A stretch of DNA of 64,000 bases from Leishmania mexicana MHOM/GT/2001/U1103. Lineage: Eukaryota; Euglenozoa; Kinetoplastea; Trypanosomatida; Trypanosomatidae. Position numbers and translations under genes: made by a program. A model generated the notes under the pieces. That model had not been told where the DNA came from, ran no database searches, and saw only the letters and a program-made list of their open reading frames with translations. Shown here piece by piece: positions 32,401-40,502 of the stretch (position 1 is its first letter; each line of letters begins with the position of its first letter). Location: the NCBI RefSeq assembly GCF_000234665.1, contig NC_018320.1:248001-312000 (forward strand). The letters run 5' to 3'.

Positions 32401-35400
32401 GCGTGTGAGATGCAGCATGGCCACCTCGCGGTCGCCCTGGCAGAAACGGACACGGCACTCGACCAGTGTGGCCTTGAAGGTGAACGGCATAGTCGAGGTA
32501 TGTGTGACAGCTGCAGCGGTGGAGGCTTCGGCAGTGCTGCCTGTCGCGCTCTTGCCACCTTTGTCGCTCCTTCGTGCAGTCGCGATGGCAGAGATCGGCT
32601 GGTCAGCGGAAAAGGCGGCGGTGTCCGGCTCGTCAGGGCCGGGGATATGCACGGAGAGGAGCGTGTTCACGAGCGTGCCAATGCTCTGTGGAATAAATGT
32701 CACAAGCACCGCACCGAGCTGGACGTCGGACGTTCGGTTGGCAGGATGGAAGGCGACACGCAGCGCGGCCTCTGCAGGGGTGACGGCAGCGTCACCTTTA
32801 GCGTTGGCAGCTGCGTCGGTGCTCAACTTGCCACCGCTCCCGCTCCCCGCAGGCGCCGCTCCTGATGCTGCCGCCTGTGCGGTGCGACTGCCTGCGCCGG
32901 AGCCTGCTGGAGAAGCCACCGTTTCGCTCTGCAGCATGCAGTGGCCCGTCGACTGGTCGAGCATGCTGAGCGACGGAACAGTAAGTGCAACGTTGCCGTT
33001 CGGCAAGACGGCGGTGTCCAGCGCCGCGAGCGTGAGTGTGTGCGTGTTGACTCCAGCGGTGTCGTGAACAGCGACCAGCAAGCCGTCGATGTGCACCTTA
33101 ACAGTCCGCGAGGGGGTTGGTGGCGACGAGGCTACGTTGGCAGGTTTCTTGCCCTCCGCCTGAGGTGCACGCGATGTGCGTGTAGCCGAGCCCTGCTGTG
33201 CCGAAGCCGGCATCGGTGCGGCAGCGGGTGTGGAAGGGCTAACGCTCTGCTGCGCAACCACCTTTTCGTATGCCCCGTAGTAGTTCACGTCGCGTGGCAT
33301 GAGCACATTACGCTGCGCGAGGCGCACGAGCCGCTCTACCTCTGCGGGGTGGAAGAGCGCCGTTGTCCGCTTCATCTGCAAGTCGATCATTTCCACCCCG
33401 CGATTCGCCTCGTACGCGAAGCGCAGCGCGGACCGCTTCAGCAACGAGGGGATGCTGTACTCCTGGACCTTCACCACCACCGACAGCGCTGCAGCGCTGG
33501 AGTTCATTCGCACCGCCGCCCGCATGACGCCGAGCCGCATCTCCAGATTTCCAGACCGCCGTCGCAGCTGCATCGCGTCGCCAGCGAGGATGATGCGTGG
33601 CTGGTGCCACAGGACGTTCAGCACAAGGAGAGAGGAAGCAGCCATTTGCTGGGCGGCGGCCGCCATGCGGGCCCGCTGCTCCCGCATCACGCCAAGGCTC
33701 GCGATCTCCGCCACCGGCTCCACAGGAGAGGCGAAGTAGTCCGTCAGCCCCTGTATGATGGGCATCGACACCAGCGCGTGCAGCTCGCCGATTCCGAGCT
33801 GAATCTTGTTGATGCTCGCCACCGGATCCGACTTGAACGTGAATTGAAGCACCTCGGCCTGATCGGGCGCGGCGGTGGCTGAGGCCCAAGCACCGGGCGC
33901 GCTGCTTGCACTGTCGGCCGCAGCGCCGCCACCGCTGGCGATCAGCGGTGAGGACGGCAGGTCCCCCTCCTCCCAATCGTCCCCCCAGTTACTTTGGGTC
34001 GCCGGGGCTGGTGCAAGGGCGTTGCCGGCGGCGACACCGGTAGAGGACGAGCTTCCGCAGGAAGAACGCTTGAAAAGAATCCTCTCGCCTGAGCGCGCGT
34101 CCACCACGTTGAGCTCGCGCACCTTCACAGCGACCTGCTTCACGGTTGGCAGCTGCACCACATCTGCGAGGAGGGCGACGATGTGCGCCTCGATGAGCAT
34201 CTCGCGTCGCGAGTTCAGGAACGGGATAACGACGCTAGGGGTGGTGACGATGACGCGCATCCCGCTGCGGCTGCCTGTGGCGGCGGTCCCGCTCTTCGGT
34301 GCCACATCCCCACCTCCACTGTTGCCCCCGGCGTCACCCGCCGAAGGGGATGCGCGGATGACGGCCGTCATTCCTTTTTGGGATGCCGTCCACGCCGAGA
34401 ACACCGCCTCGTTGCACACGAGATCGAAGAGCGCCCGCCACTGGTCCGAGACGGCGAAGCGGCGCAGTGTGAAGTCGGCCGAGAGCACCGACATGGTGAA
34501 AAGCTGCGTGCTGGCCGGGGAGTTGCCGTCACCGCTGCTCACCTCCACAGGCCTGCGCCTGCTCAGGCCACGAGCAGCGGCACCCGTAGAGAAGTCTGGC
34601 AACGCGCCAACGCTGCTGCTGCTGCTGTGCCCGCGGCTGTCCTTTGCATCGCTGCAGGCCACGGAGCCCATCATCGACTCCACCTCTGCGTCGGCGCTGC
34701 GCAGGGCGGTGCGTCGAACGCCAAAGTCGCGCATAAGAATGTCGTGTGTGGTGAGCGAGTCAGCGAAGTGCAGCGAGCCTGCCTCACACCACACCAGCGC
34801 CGCGCGGTTGTCGTCACGCACGTCGTCCAGCTCGAGACTCTTCCATCGCACGCCCACGCAGTTGGACGGCAGTGCGACCGACATCGAAACGCCTGTGCTC
34901 TGCAACTGAAAGCGGGACGACGACGCGGCGATAGGGTTGCTCGCCGCCTCTCCAGATGCGTCGGAGAGCAGCATCGATATTCTGCCGAGCCGCATCGACA
35001 TACAAAGATCGCCACTGTGGTTGCCCCCAGCGCCGCCGTCGCTGTCAACCGCCACCGCCGCTGCCACCGCAGGCGACGCCCCACCACACAAGACGTTCGT
35101 GCTGTCTCCCCGCGCCGCGACAGGCTCGTCGCTCTTTCCCAGCACCATCTGGCGCACCTCGGCAGTCTCCAACGCATAGGCGGCAATATCGGCCGGGTCT
35201 GTGCGGGTGAGGTTCTGGCGCAGCAGAGTGACTAGCTGTACCAAGTCCGTCTCTCGCAGTTCCAGCGACACGTCCTCGCTGTGGATGTCGATGTGGGGCG
35301 GGTCCTCCGACTGAAGATCGAGCGCGGTGTGCACGGTCATCTCGAGGTACGTCTCTGCAGGCAAAAGAGGGGAGCGCTTCCTGACCGGCGGCGGCGCATT

Positions 35401-38400
35401 CCGAGACCCGCTGCTCGCACGCGGCTGTGACGAAGACCGCAAAGGCGAAGCACCCAACTCCTCGCGCCACATGCCCACCTCGCCGAGCGAGACGATCATG
35501 GCCTCCTGCCCCTCTGTTGCACGGAGGCTGTTCTGCAGGGTCAGGTTGCCAAGGGACGCACAGAAGCAATGGGTTGTGGCAGCGGCAGCAGTGGCGGCGC
35601 TGTCGCTGGTACGTGGATCAACCGGGAGGACAACGAGAGTGTCACGAACCACCACTCGCATACTCATGAGCAGCCGCGGGCCCTCGCGAGTTGGCGGCAG
35701 GGTGCGGCCATTGTACACGGGGCGGTCCGCCAAGCAGCTGATGCGCGAGAAGAGTCCCGCCGTAAAGTACGTCTTGAAGATCATGACGGTGTGGAGGTCG
35801 ACGGTGATGGTGCTGGCCCCCACATCCAGCTCAATCGCGCTAGAGTAGCGCAGCTCCTGCGCATTCACCAGAGACCGCTTTCCATCCACCTCGGCAAAGA
35901 CCGGCATGGCCGGCCGACTCTTGCGAAAGCTGAAGCGTATGTGCGCCTTCTGACCGGATGCATCCGCGTCGAGCCCCTTCGTAGAGCGCCGGCGGCTGCA
36001 GCCGTTTCTGTGAGCAGCGCCCTTTCCGGCTTTGCCACTGGTCGCTGGCGACGCTGATGGGGAATCGACGACGGCCTGCTTTGCAGGCGACGGCGACGTC
36101 GACGGTGACTTCGACGGCCCCGCAGCACCGCCTCCAGCATTCGTGTCCGCAGAGGGGGGCCGATAGGCGAGTAGCGTGCGGTTGGCTTCTGCCAAACCAA
36201 CTGACGCCAGGACGCTGGCTGAGACCTCGCCGACATGGCCCGAGAGGTCCATTGTGACCGTGTACTTGGACATCTGCAGCTCTACCTCGCGGATGCTGGC
36301 CGACGCGAACGGCACATCCTTGTCGCTCCCGGGGGCGCGGTTCAGCAGCGTGACGGTGATAGACCCGAGGATGCGCACAAAGACGTCTGCCACGTGCTGG
36401 TTCCGCATCGAGCACTGCTGCTGCACAAGTTGCACTTGATACGCGAGGTCCCTCATACGACTGGCGACGCTTCTTGAGCACAACGGCGCCGGGTCTTCAC
36501 TAGCGCTGGCTCCGTCATCCGCCACCGAGGCGGCGGCTCTGGTGGTGGGCACACGGTAAGAGAGACCCCGGTCCGCCGGATGATCCGCTGTCGCGGCGGC
36601 CGACAGCGCCGCAGTCTTCGCGTTCACCCCGTTACCGACGCCGTGGGAGCTGCTATCCATGGCAGATAGAATGAGGTGCATTATGTCCATAACCGTCTCC
36701 AGTAGCTCGACGCACGGTGTACCGACGCACACGTTCAGCGCAGAGTCGAGGCTGAGTGCCACGGCCGTCGGGGCATCGCCCTCCGGGAGGAGAAGGTCCA
36801 CTCGCACCCTGCCGCCAGAGAAGATGGGAAAGTCGGTGTCGCGAGCAGCAGCGATGCGCGGCTTCGTCAGACAGAGAACCACCTTCTTATAAAGGCTGCG
36901 CACGGCCAGGATGAGCTCGGCGCTCCCGCACTCCACCTGGAAAGCGGGCAGTGGCGACACGGCGTGCGTGTTCGGGTCGTCGTCGTGCACGTCGAGCCCT
37001 AGGCGTTCGACGAGAAGCTCGAGCCGCATCACGGACAGGTCAGTGCTGCCTTCTGGAGTCGCGTGCGCGACGGCGTCTCTGTTAGGGCTGCTGCTGAGCA
37101 TCCCTGCTTTGGTAGGAGATAACGGAGCCGGTGACGCTGTGCTAGAGCCGTACCCCGACTCTGGGGAACCTCTGGCTGCTGCATCCGCGCTGCTGCGATC
37201 CCCCGTACTCGCCATCGCGTCGCTCCAGTGCGTTTCACCGCCCTCCAACGCAGCGGGCCTGCGGCGTAGCAGTTCCATGTTCAGCCGTGACACCGCCGTC
37301 ATGCCCGTGTCGCCAGGTCCGCCTCCACTACGATTGCCTCCTGGCAAGCCTATTCGACTGGACGCCGTAGCAGGTGATCGTAGGTTAGAGAGCCAGGCAT
37401 CCATCATGGTGGTGATGAGGTAGACCTGGTGCACCGAAGACGCCACTCGCAGCGACGGCACCCTCAGCCGCAGTACCACCGCCTCACGAGCAGTACTGCA
37501 GTCATCGATGCGCTGCAGCACGTCCGCCGCGATTGAAACCTCCGGCACCAAGAAGAAGCCTTGCTGCGGCCGCCGCATCGCCCGCTCCAGGGTTGTCAAT
37601 TCGAGGTAAAACTTGGAGAAGCTCGCCTTGTGCGGGTAGTAGTAGAGTGCCTCCTCGGCCGCAGCAGCGCTGGTGAGGCTGCCGGGTTCATCGTCCGCAG
37701 CCACCCGCGCCAGCGCCTTGCTACGCGAGCCAGACGTGCCGCTTGTGATGGCAACGGCGGCCTGCAGTCGCCGCTTCTTCTCCGCTTCCGAGAGAGGCCG
37801 CGCCTTGAAGAGGACACGACCCAAGGAGACGCACAGGGCTGGCTCCCGGACATCTGCACTAAGGCTCTTGGGCAGGATGAGCACCGGTGCCGATGCGTCC
37901 ACCGTCACGTACAGCCCCTTGGTCTTGGCCATGGCAGCTCGCACCTCATGCGTCGCCGCCGACCCGACAGCAGACGCCGCCTGCTTGGTGGACTCAGCAA
38001 AGCCCGACACGTCCATCCCGGCCGGCAGTGAAAAGAAACGGATCAGCTGCTCAATAGTGCGCGGATCTGCCACGACGCGCAGCGGGAGCAGCTGCACTCT
38101 GATTGCCACGTCCACCGACGTGTCGGGCAGCGGCTGCTCTACCGGGTTCAGGAATCCCGTGATGCTGAATAGCGGCGTCGCGCAGTCGTGCTGTGTACTT
38201 TGCTTGCCCTCCTCGCTGCCGCTGCTGCCGCTGTCGATAGAATCGCGAGTGCCCGACGGAAGCACCGGCGTCAGCGAGGACAAGCGCCGCTCCTTTCTGC
38301 CCACTTTGATCACGTCGTAGATCGTGGGTGCGTCGGGCGATAAATGCTTGCCGCTATCCATGTCCGTGAGCGACCGCATGGCGACGCGCACTTCGTTAGG

Positions 38401-40455
38401 GCTCGAGTTGAAAGCCTGGCGATCGACCTGCACGCCCTCGATGAGGTAGGGCACCAGAGTGTCGCAGGAGCTTGACGAGCTTGCGGCGGCCTTGGAGCTG
38501 ATGCTGGTGAACGCCGCAGGCAAGGAGGTGGGATTCGCCAAGGTGATGTTCTGGGTGCGGAAGAAGAACAACAGCGAGTTTGGCTTGTTATACGACGAGA
38601 CCCCGCCGCGCAGCTGAAACAGTTTGAGGGTAATAGACTCCTCCTTCTCCGTGTCGATGCGGTAGCTCGTGAGCGGGAGGTCGAAGCTTGCGCGCAGCCA
38701 GCAATACGACGGTGGCAGACTCCTCCCGCTGCCGGCACTGCTGAGGTCGGCCGCGGCGGTATGATCGGCCTCGGCGTCTGCAGCGCTGATCCCGTAATCG
38801 AGCTCGATGGACCTGAACAGCTTCTCGTCCGCCTCAATCTCCTTTGCGGTGTCGCTCTGGGCAGCGGTGGCATGGGTACAGGACGCACCCCTGCGATCAC
38901 TCAGCCAGCTGAGCCAGGCACGCTTCGGATTTCGCTGCTGCTGCTCGATGCTTGTCAGATGCTGCTTCGCCATCTCCTCCGCCTTGCGTATCTCGTTGTC
39001 CTTCCGCCTCAACTGGATTTCGTTCGCGATCTGCGCATACACGGACTTGCGGCCCGCCTTCATGTCCTCAGCGGTCATCACCCGCGTCACAAAGCGGTAG
39101 ACCTTCCTATTCTCCGGCGTCATCTCTGTGTGCCGCACAACATCTCGGTAGAGCACTTGGTAGTCCTGCTTGCACACCTGAGACACCTGCGCGAGGAGCT
39201 TCGCCCGCTTCGGCTCCCGTATTACGGTGCGTACAGCGCCGATGGCGTACTGCCACCACTCACGCGCGTGCCCCAGCACCGGCACACGCGGCCGAGACCT
39301 CTGCAGTTGGGACATCTCGCCCTGGTTGGTGAAGAGCATCGCGGTCTCCAGGATCTTTGTGTACTGTGGGCGGGTGAGGTTGACCATCAAGTACTGCAAC
39401 TTCACCGCCACATCCGCAAACGGTGTCTCGAGGAGCTGGCGCACACACAACTTGAAGACCACCTTGGCGTCCACAGTGCCCGACACAGGGCCAAGGACGG
39501 TAGACAAGGCAACATTGCCATCCCGTACGCGCTGCCGCATGCGGTGGTACCACTGTTGCCAGTCATCGATCTGAGAGAACCAGGTTCGGCCTAGCGCGGC
39601 GTTCGCCCGCACGCGGGTCGGGTCATCGCAGTAGACCTGCAAATCGTTGAACACAAGTCGCTTCCACATCCGTTGCAGCCTGCAGGGATCGGTGAACATA
39701 GGTTGCGCCGTGCACTCATTCATTGTCAGCAGCTGCACGCCGCCTAGAATCGCACCGAGCACCGTCTCCGTCGACTCATCCTCGTAGCGGATGTGCACCG
39801 TACCCACCTTGACGATAATATTATTCACCACCAGCTCGCCGAGCCGCGAGAAGAAGCCGCCGCTTCCTGTCTGTTCTGCCGCATCGCTGCTGGAGGTGGG
39901 CAGCGTTGTTGTCTGCTGCTGCTCCGCCTGCTCACGCTGGCGCTTGCGCTCCGCCTCAAAAGCGTCGAGCTCCTTCTCCTTTGCCGCAGCTGCTGCAGCC
40001 CATTTATCTGCCTTCACGTTCCGCTTGGCGCCGCCGCTGCTGCTGCTGCCCACCGTTGCCGCACCGCTTGCATCGCTGCTACCGGCATGCGCACCTTTTA
40101 GCGTTACCAAAACCTCCCCCACCTCCAGCACAACGGGCTCGGAGCGAAGGTGCTTGATGGGGATCGAGATAGATACAGTCTTGCAGATCCCGCGGTACGT
40201 CTTGATGGGCAGCAGAGGCCTCTGCGGCTTCGACTTCGGCGACGGCGCTGTGTGGTCGGACGCGTCACAGCTGCAGTCGTCGCCCTCGTCGGCCACGGAG
40301 TTCAGCAGCGCATCCAGCGCCTCCGGGCGGAGCACGAGATCATTCAGCGTCGCCTTTCCACTCCATATGTTGACCTTGAGCTTGTCCTCGTTGATGTTGT
40401 CAACGTATTTGGACAAGTACGGCACCAGCAGTGCCGCGATATACTTCTCCAGCAT
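23479..40455 (-). CDS. VPS13: VPS13-family bridge-like lipid transfer protein with C-terminal dysferlin domains (5658 aa)
   Basis: The start MLEKYIAALLVPYLSKYV is the canonical chorein N-terminus, and the following WSGKATLNDLVLRPEAL is diagnostic. The ORF is open 67 codons further upstream, but that part has no homology. Residues up to about 3600 form the long repeating-beta-groove region, broken by many Ser/Ala-rich loops. A C-x2-C...C-x2-C motif (CQHC, CYKC) lies at about 3637-3662, just before the conserved WEPLVE segment. A VAB/SHR-BD-like region of beta repeats spans about 3890-4650. An ATG2_C-like helical region with Gly-rich repeats (GLARGSAGFAQEF, GFAKGIKGVVQRP, GLLKGTAQGLVG) spans about 4990-5140. 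Two dysferlin-type modules follow at about 5157-5265 and 5565-5650. VPS13 proteins move lipids at membrane contact sites, and the modules at the end probably choose the membrane. It is unusually long for the family, which is mostly 3100-4400 aa. Confidence 0.95.
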   Translation of the reverse strand: MLEKYIAALLVPYLSKYVDNINEDKLKVNIWSGKATLNDLVLRPEALDALLNSVADEGDDCSCDASDHTAPSPKSKPQRPLLPIKTYRGICKTVSISIPIKHLRSEPVVLEVGEVLVTLKGAHAGSSDASGAATVGSSSSGGAKRNVKADKWAAAAAAKEKELDAFEAERKRQREQAEQQQTTTLPTSSSDAAEQTGSGGFFSRLGELVVNNIIVKVGTVHIRYEDESTETVLGAILGGVQLLTMNECTAQPMFTDPCRLQRMWKRLVFNDLQVYCDDPTRVRANAALGRTWFSQIDDWQQWYHRMRQRVRDGNVALSTVLGPVSGTVDAKVVFKLCVRQLLETPFADVAVKLQYLMVNLTRPQYTKILETAMLFTNQGEMSQLQRSRPRVPVLGHAREWWQYAIGAVRTVIREPKRAKLLAQVSQVCKQDYQVLYRDVVRHTEMTPENRKVYRFVTRVMTAEDMKAGRKSVYAQIANEIQLRRKDNEIRKAEEMAKQHLTSIEQQQRNPKRAWLSWLSDRRGASCTHATAAQSDTAKEIEADEKLFRSIELDYGISAADAEADHTAAADLSSAGSGRSLPPSYCWLRASFDLPLTSYRIDTEKEESITLKLFQLRGGVSSYNKPNSLLFFFRTQNITLANPTSLPAAFTSISSKAAASSSSSCDTLVPYLIEGVQVDRQAFNSSPNEVRVAMRSLTDMDSGKHLSPDAPTIYDVIKVGRKERRLSSLTPVLPSGTRDSIDSGSSGSEEGKQSTQHDCATPLFSITGFLNPVEQPLPDTSVDVAIRVQLLPLRVVADPRTIEQLIRFFSLPAGMDVSGFAESTKQAASAVGSAATHEVRAAMAKTKGLYVTVDASAPVLILPKSLSADVREPALCVSLGRVLFKARPLSEAEKKRRLQAAVAITSGTSGSRSKALARVAADDEPGSLTSAAAAEEALYYYPHKASFSKFYLELTTLERAMRRPQQGFFLVPEVSIAADVLQRIDDCSTAREAVVLRLRVPSLRVASSVHQVYLITTMMDAWLSNLRSPATASSRIGLPGGNRSGGGPGDTGMTAVSRLNMELLRRRPAALEGGETHWSDAMASTGDRSSADAAARGSPESGYGSSTASPAPLSPTKAGMLSSSPNRDAVAHATPEGSTDLSVMRLELLVERLGLDVHDDDPNTHAVSPLPAFQVECGSAELILAVRSLYKKVVLCLTKPRIAAARDTDFPIFSGGRVRVDLLLPEGDAPTAVALSLDSALNVCVGTPCVELLETVMDIMHLILSAMDSSSHGVGNGVNAKTAALSAAATADHPADRGLSYRVPTTRAAASVADDGASASEDPAPLCSRSVASRMRDLAYQVQLVQQQCSMRNQHVADVFVRILGSITVTLLNRAPGSDKDVPFASASIREVELQMSKYTVTMDLSGHVGEVSASVLASVGLAEANRTLLAYRPPSADTNAGGGAAGPSKSPSTSPSPAKQAVVDSPSASPATSGKAGKGAAHRNGCSRRRSTKGLDADASGQKAHIRFSFRKSRPAMPVFAEVDGKRSLVNAQELRYSSAIELDVGASTITVDLHTVMIFKTYFTAGLFSRISCLADRPVYNGRTLPPTREGPRLLMSMRVVVRDTLVVLPVDPRTSDSAATAAAATTHCFCASLGNLTLQNSLRATEGQEAMIVSLGEVGMWREELGASPLRSSSQPRASSGSRNAPPPVRKRSPLLPAETYLEMTVHTALDLQSEDPPHIDIHSEDVSLELRETDLVQLVTLLRQNLTRTDPADIAAYALETAEVRQMVLGKSDEPVAARGDSTNVLCGGASPAVAAAVAVDSDGGAGGNHSGDLCMSMRLGRISMLLSDASGEAASNPIAASSSRFQLQSTGVSMSVALPSNCVGVRWKSLELDDVRDDNRAALVWCEAGSLHFADSLTTHDILMRDFGVRRTALRSADAEVESMMGSVACSDAKDSRGHSSSSSVGALPDFSTGAAARGLSRRRPVEVSSGDGNSPASTQLFTMSVLSADFTLRRFAVSDQWRALFDLVCNEAVFSAWTASQKGMTAVIRASPSAGDAGGNSGGGDVAPKSGTAATGSRSGMRVIVTTPSVVIPFLNSRREMLIEAHIVALLADVVQLPTVKQVAVKVRELNVVDARSGERILFKRSSCGSSSSTGVAAGNALAPAPATQSNWGDDWEEGDLPSSPLIASGGGAAADSASSAPGAWASATAAPDQAEVLQFTFKSDPVASINKIQLGIGELHALVSMPIIQGLTDYFASPVEPVAEIASLGVMREQRARMAAAAQQMAASSLLVLNVLWHQPRIILAGDAMQLRRRSGNLEMRLGVMRAAVRMNSSAAALSVVVKVQEYSIPSLLKRSALRFAYEANRGVEMIDLQMKRTTALFHPAEVERLVRLAQRNVLMPRDVNYYGAYEKVVAQQSVSPSTPAAAPMPASAQQGSATRTSRAPQAEGKKPANVASSPPTPSRTVKVHIDGLLVAVHDTAGVNTHTLTLAALDTAVLPNGNVALTVPSLSMLDQSTGHCMLQSETVASPAGSGAGSRTAQAAASGAAPAGSGSGGKLSTDAAANAKGDAAVTPAEAALRVAFHPANRTSDVQLGAVLVTFIPQSIGTLVNTLLSVHIPGPDEPDTAAFSADQPISAIATARRSDKGGKSATGSTAEASTAAAVTHTSTMPFTFKATLVECRVRFCQGDREVAMLHLTRIACSSNSYPNGANRLTVTLGNLFMVDSTNVNTNYRTLIYPYEDTEAGDAPAPGANPPGNAGVEMRNLVEPVDALVTYEVQTSAPPTTRLTTKSGGANAAESTAPTYTRHMKCRVGSLFFVLVPDVVRTVVSLVREAQAHISDGNRDKAYTYVSDRAAESMRRRSESEQLMEIDVIVRRPQAFMVDKPTATMGVLLSPGSLTVRNQLVLPSDATAGTKADSTATAAPSAAPPQLTGPEGKLAAMPREVFAVQVRTMGMLLQGASCLQKDCNIFVQFQRTLPAPMDSSTAAAVAVATSTGAATAKERKTAKGDAGDGRDEATVQLRSMLKVDVPMLSMMLTPEQTDFAMIVLGALLNGTEANRTPATTTGAPDDGRSSARNAVASSPSEEKTDGRNSGGGSAPGLHIPRPPSSLSRTTADGAGSPTTVVPGARPGAQKSGTTARASSSGVGRPPSRAAQSVPHFYTPTQGSPITSFTLIAHVGFLQAEVADLFRMRVEEARVLSTDVTTTGRMTDVQVDSIYVQHIGAEVEAPQSADAEVSPSSQLGKGWRVGAPRTSRIQEMVDVLTVTKLHILSVQPQPVVDVDAGSSMVENTISVSAGVFNLAVSPTILFDTREVLYLPFCYKVLRVPIDPIPILSLMDETTTLLEDVVLDNKHVLLTASRTRCCYVLNLNNHKLVLTGAPSGQIVLCEGCELTITNGTVHIPGMYTIGSYVSFAPSTALFTTDSVTFEKEFLNLSNRSFYRPFLSRPMVSPGGSAARRGSPGSPQSPVSACASSAAARTEISSMDTLVKSAAPRVPHSTAIELHDRTVRVLTTFCCDTMEVQMLSEEVVDLSVALCMQCRVKFAQDNENEQPARRTVSVQLLNVRSGEEEEHILLPTDMALNVSGVENVSVSIVLDSIEFCTRATLLRSLVELGKDFGAAFIEETTVTRVTPRIEYETQSLDPLVPVLEAGECQHCGQRDAYLAPAANRPGILCYKCCTGYDHVPAMNFWVEVPLIDGIVFGSKGDMAHVFMRNVLLSVDPSMDLRLTLRASLYGFSNTAAVWEPLVEHFDANISGSVNVHDYTVRTDRLDYVVSPQNIRLLSGMAADYGAATALQKQLRKRFRWQKQLRTQQTAPCQGMPMYVDAAFLEEEVRLQEQEEGEGVVQDPSMSAELTPFRPLGAAADLSGEFSGAAAGVVNMSIFDALSAANRRLIGAAAARQPKRVYARVYVTNNCNVVLSVGDRRVAPRGGKLRFAASETSVTIRREAKPDEPQYEGYVTSLSNPALYVQTKDMVLETRVVLSQEEGVRHLRRTVTMVVYPLHVSRTIICFENRLSCSLTSTSNNPPVRPGERFYVAPRVDLNTPIVVEPVNTPDRVEYEAGKPLAEPLSGSVSRTPAKMPTVQEVLCGAPLTVCCKAKTAAAKFMTVVVYVRQEEMRGGVPTFVITIESRFRLRNKLPYQLIVNVIPDAGGLLAKGKTTSRPVQPLTSTVLQVRQSADLGLNGYTLNQVTFMLEVRQRGRRTAAADASGISAPSSPKGQQEEAGEEEVFSTLMPVVVSPDKPFVILRSQYRRQLIIRALLVTNNCSIMFSTPYVLLNHSPIPLTLRECSRSGENRVYEAEPNYSVLNAEMNASIAACPMKIRKSEDFFVNLYHKEYRGTCVPLHAQQRGVVVMQQCSSKAGSKEKSPAAASSSSKKGTAPSAHIPGPTVIHLAYSSQLDPNGSVLVVITPRWVLVNRSHLHLYAAPSTYSGMTAREAAAVTEVMVAAQQKHSKAGDGDVLPPTVTPMAQEDKDAMKHALQEMVTEDKIVFLSDAPTQVMALPPHSATPMLETPLCGPEIGYNLHILQSPLAPLYGTPIGIESIHSELIIAYKPLADTSGRAAGVDVRGASGIGDSRGPLPQRDRFLEVSITARGSYTYVVLELPEHAPYLLLNRTGYTINVRDTAVKSKGRLMGHATPGHGTELFLDHTVTTLIQLELLSSDGRRQLHEVSFDVGRPMMPQEMNAASASAAGVLYTLGFGGNGQQIIEITPAKAALPIAYVSVAAPPIPINVLLNMAVMTLSVVMPSMDVLFCAVTDVRFSWDRQKDREMTKLSIENFQVDNQTEVSPRYDSCLLSLRTSKSTAAASGYLERILVPAKGLICLVEVRLDVVPLALRVSDTLLVAIAGFVQAVRSGEDAPHSMQSNQSIVAGSVSTVALQEAAAAAYEHCPTPARLFRKAPVQIDVWASRLTLERFIVNPIVVRVWLTRDVDEHDFFRENINSKDAALLSMMLQSCEDVTVAAPGIVTAKQTSRLGIFVQWVGKTYTDRLLAQLKGLLLQYASSLPLIGAPLKLASGFGNGAVRLFREPIEGLSTSPSAFATGLARGSAGFAQEFAGGGLGAVSNITASWSRLLSMSSGVSERERRKQNVFTGFAKGIKGVVQRPMEGAAESGAAGLLKGTAQGLVGVLANPMSGLLSDMSRATGTLAKLVTDTYIPKTRRLRPIRDFHANGGVAPWRSLASVYQYQRIHISTGTWSGAHLISSVDGPEWYPSQREGATYGKNKTPIPEDRWTLDRYNTNFMGWTYSTKYYGIYTDRLTDEVRVRRMRWTALIRPLPYSRVAFYLRVCPGMETQHRRTPSSAFARTITMPQESTIGFTSPGMLQATTVEQLQARKSRGLGPQSSSHVRSRSGSKISVNWPWERSSSKSQRANSEFFTEEEYMEKAQTIHDLLRSWTAVGRNAGVKGSILRTHSGMPDDDDEADEELPDAGQLSTGVSESPAIGVGEGASGNATGVAGRSMSASRGKRRQMSMHSRSNSELDPVASLKLPKSSPQRTRDGDKRRSHSWCRREKRAESVASASAEESPGSMVPVPTPYVRSASGKMLPVDTASSVAPVPGASSAPLPRTASNANAPPPSTVVEVYEYQKKVSLLGWGKRHLPPNFPAWQDVHGHEVPSRHEIRAPAGWVWTTEWTIIGGDRDGWTIVSQEERNLRRRTWQRRLLKQVASPPHE

Positions 40456-40500
40456 GACAGGCGCGACAGCGAGTGAAGCAGGACAGCCGATCAGACCCCG

Positions 40501-40502
40501 CT
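40501..40502 (-). promoter_or_regulatory. Putative SL trans-splice acceptor AG for VPS13
   Basis: A minus-strand pyrimidine tract (plus-strand purines 40520-40546) is followed by the first AG here. The next ATG is the chorein start at 40455, about 45 nt on. This supports that start over the longer ORF. Confidence 0.5.
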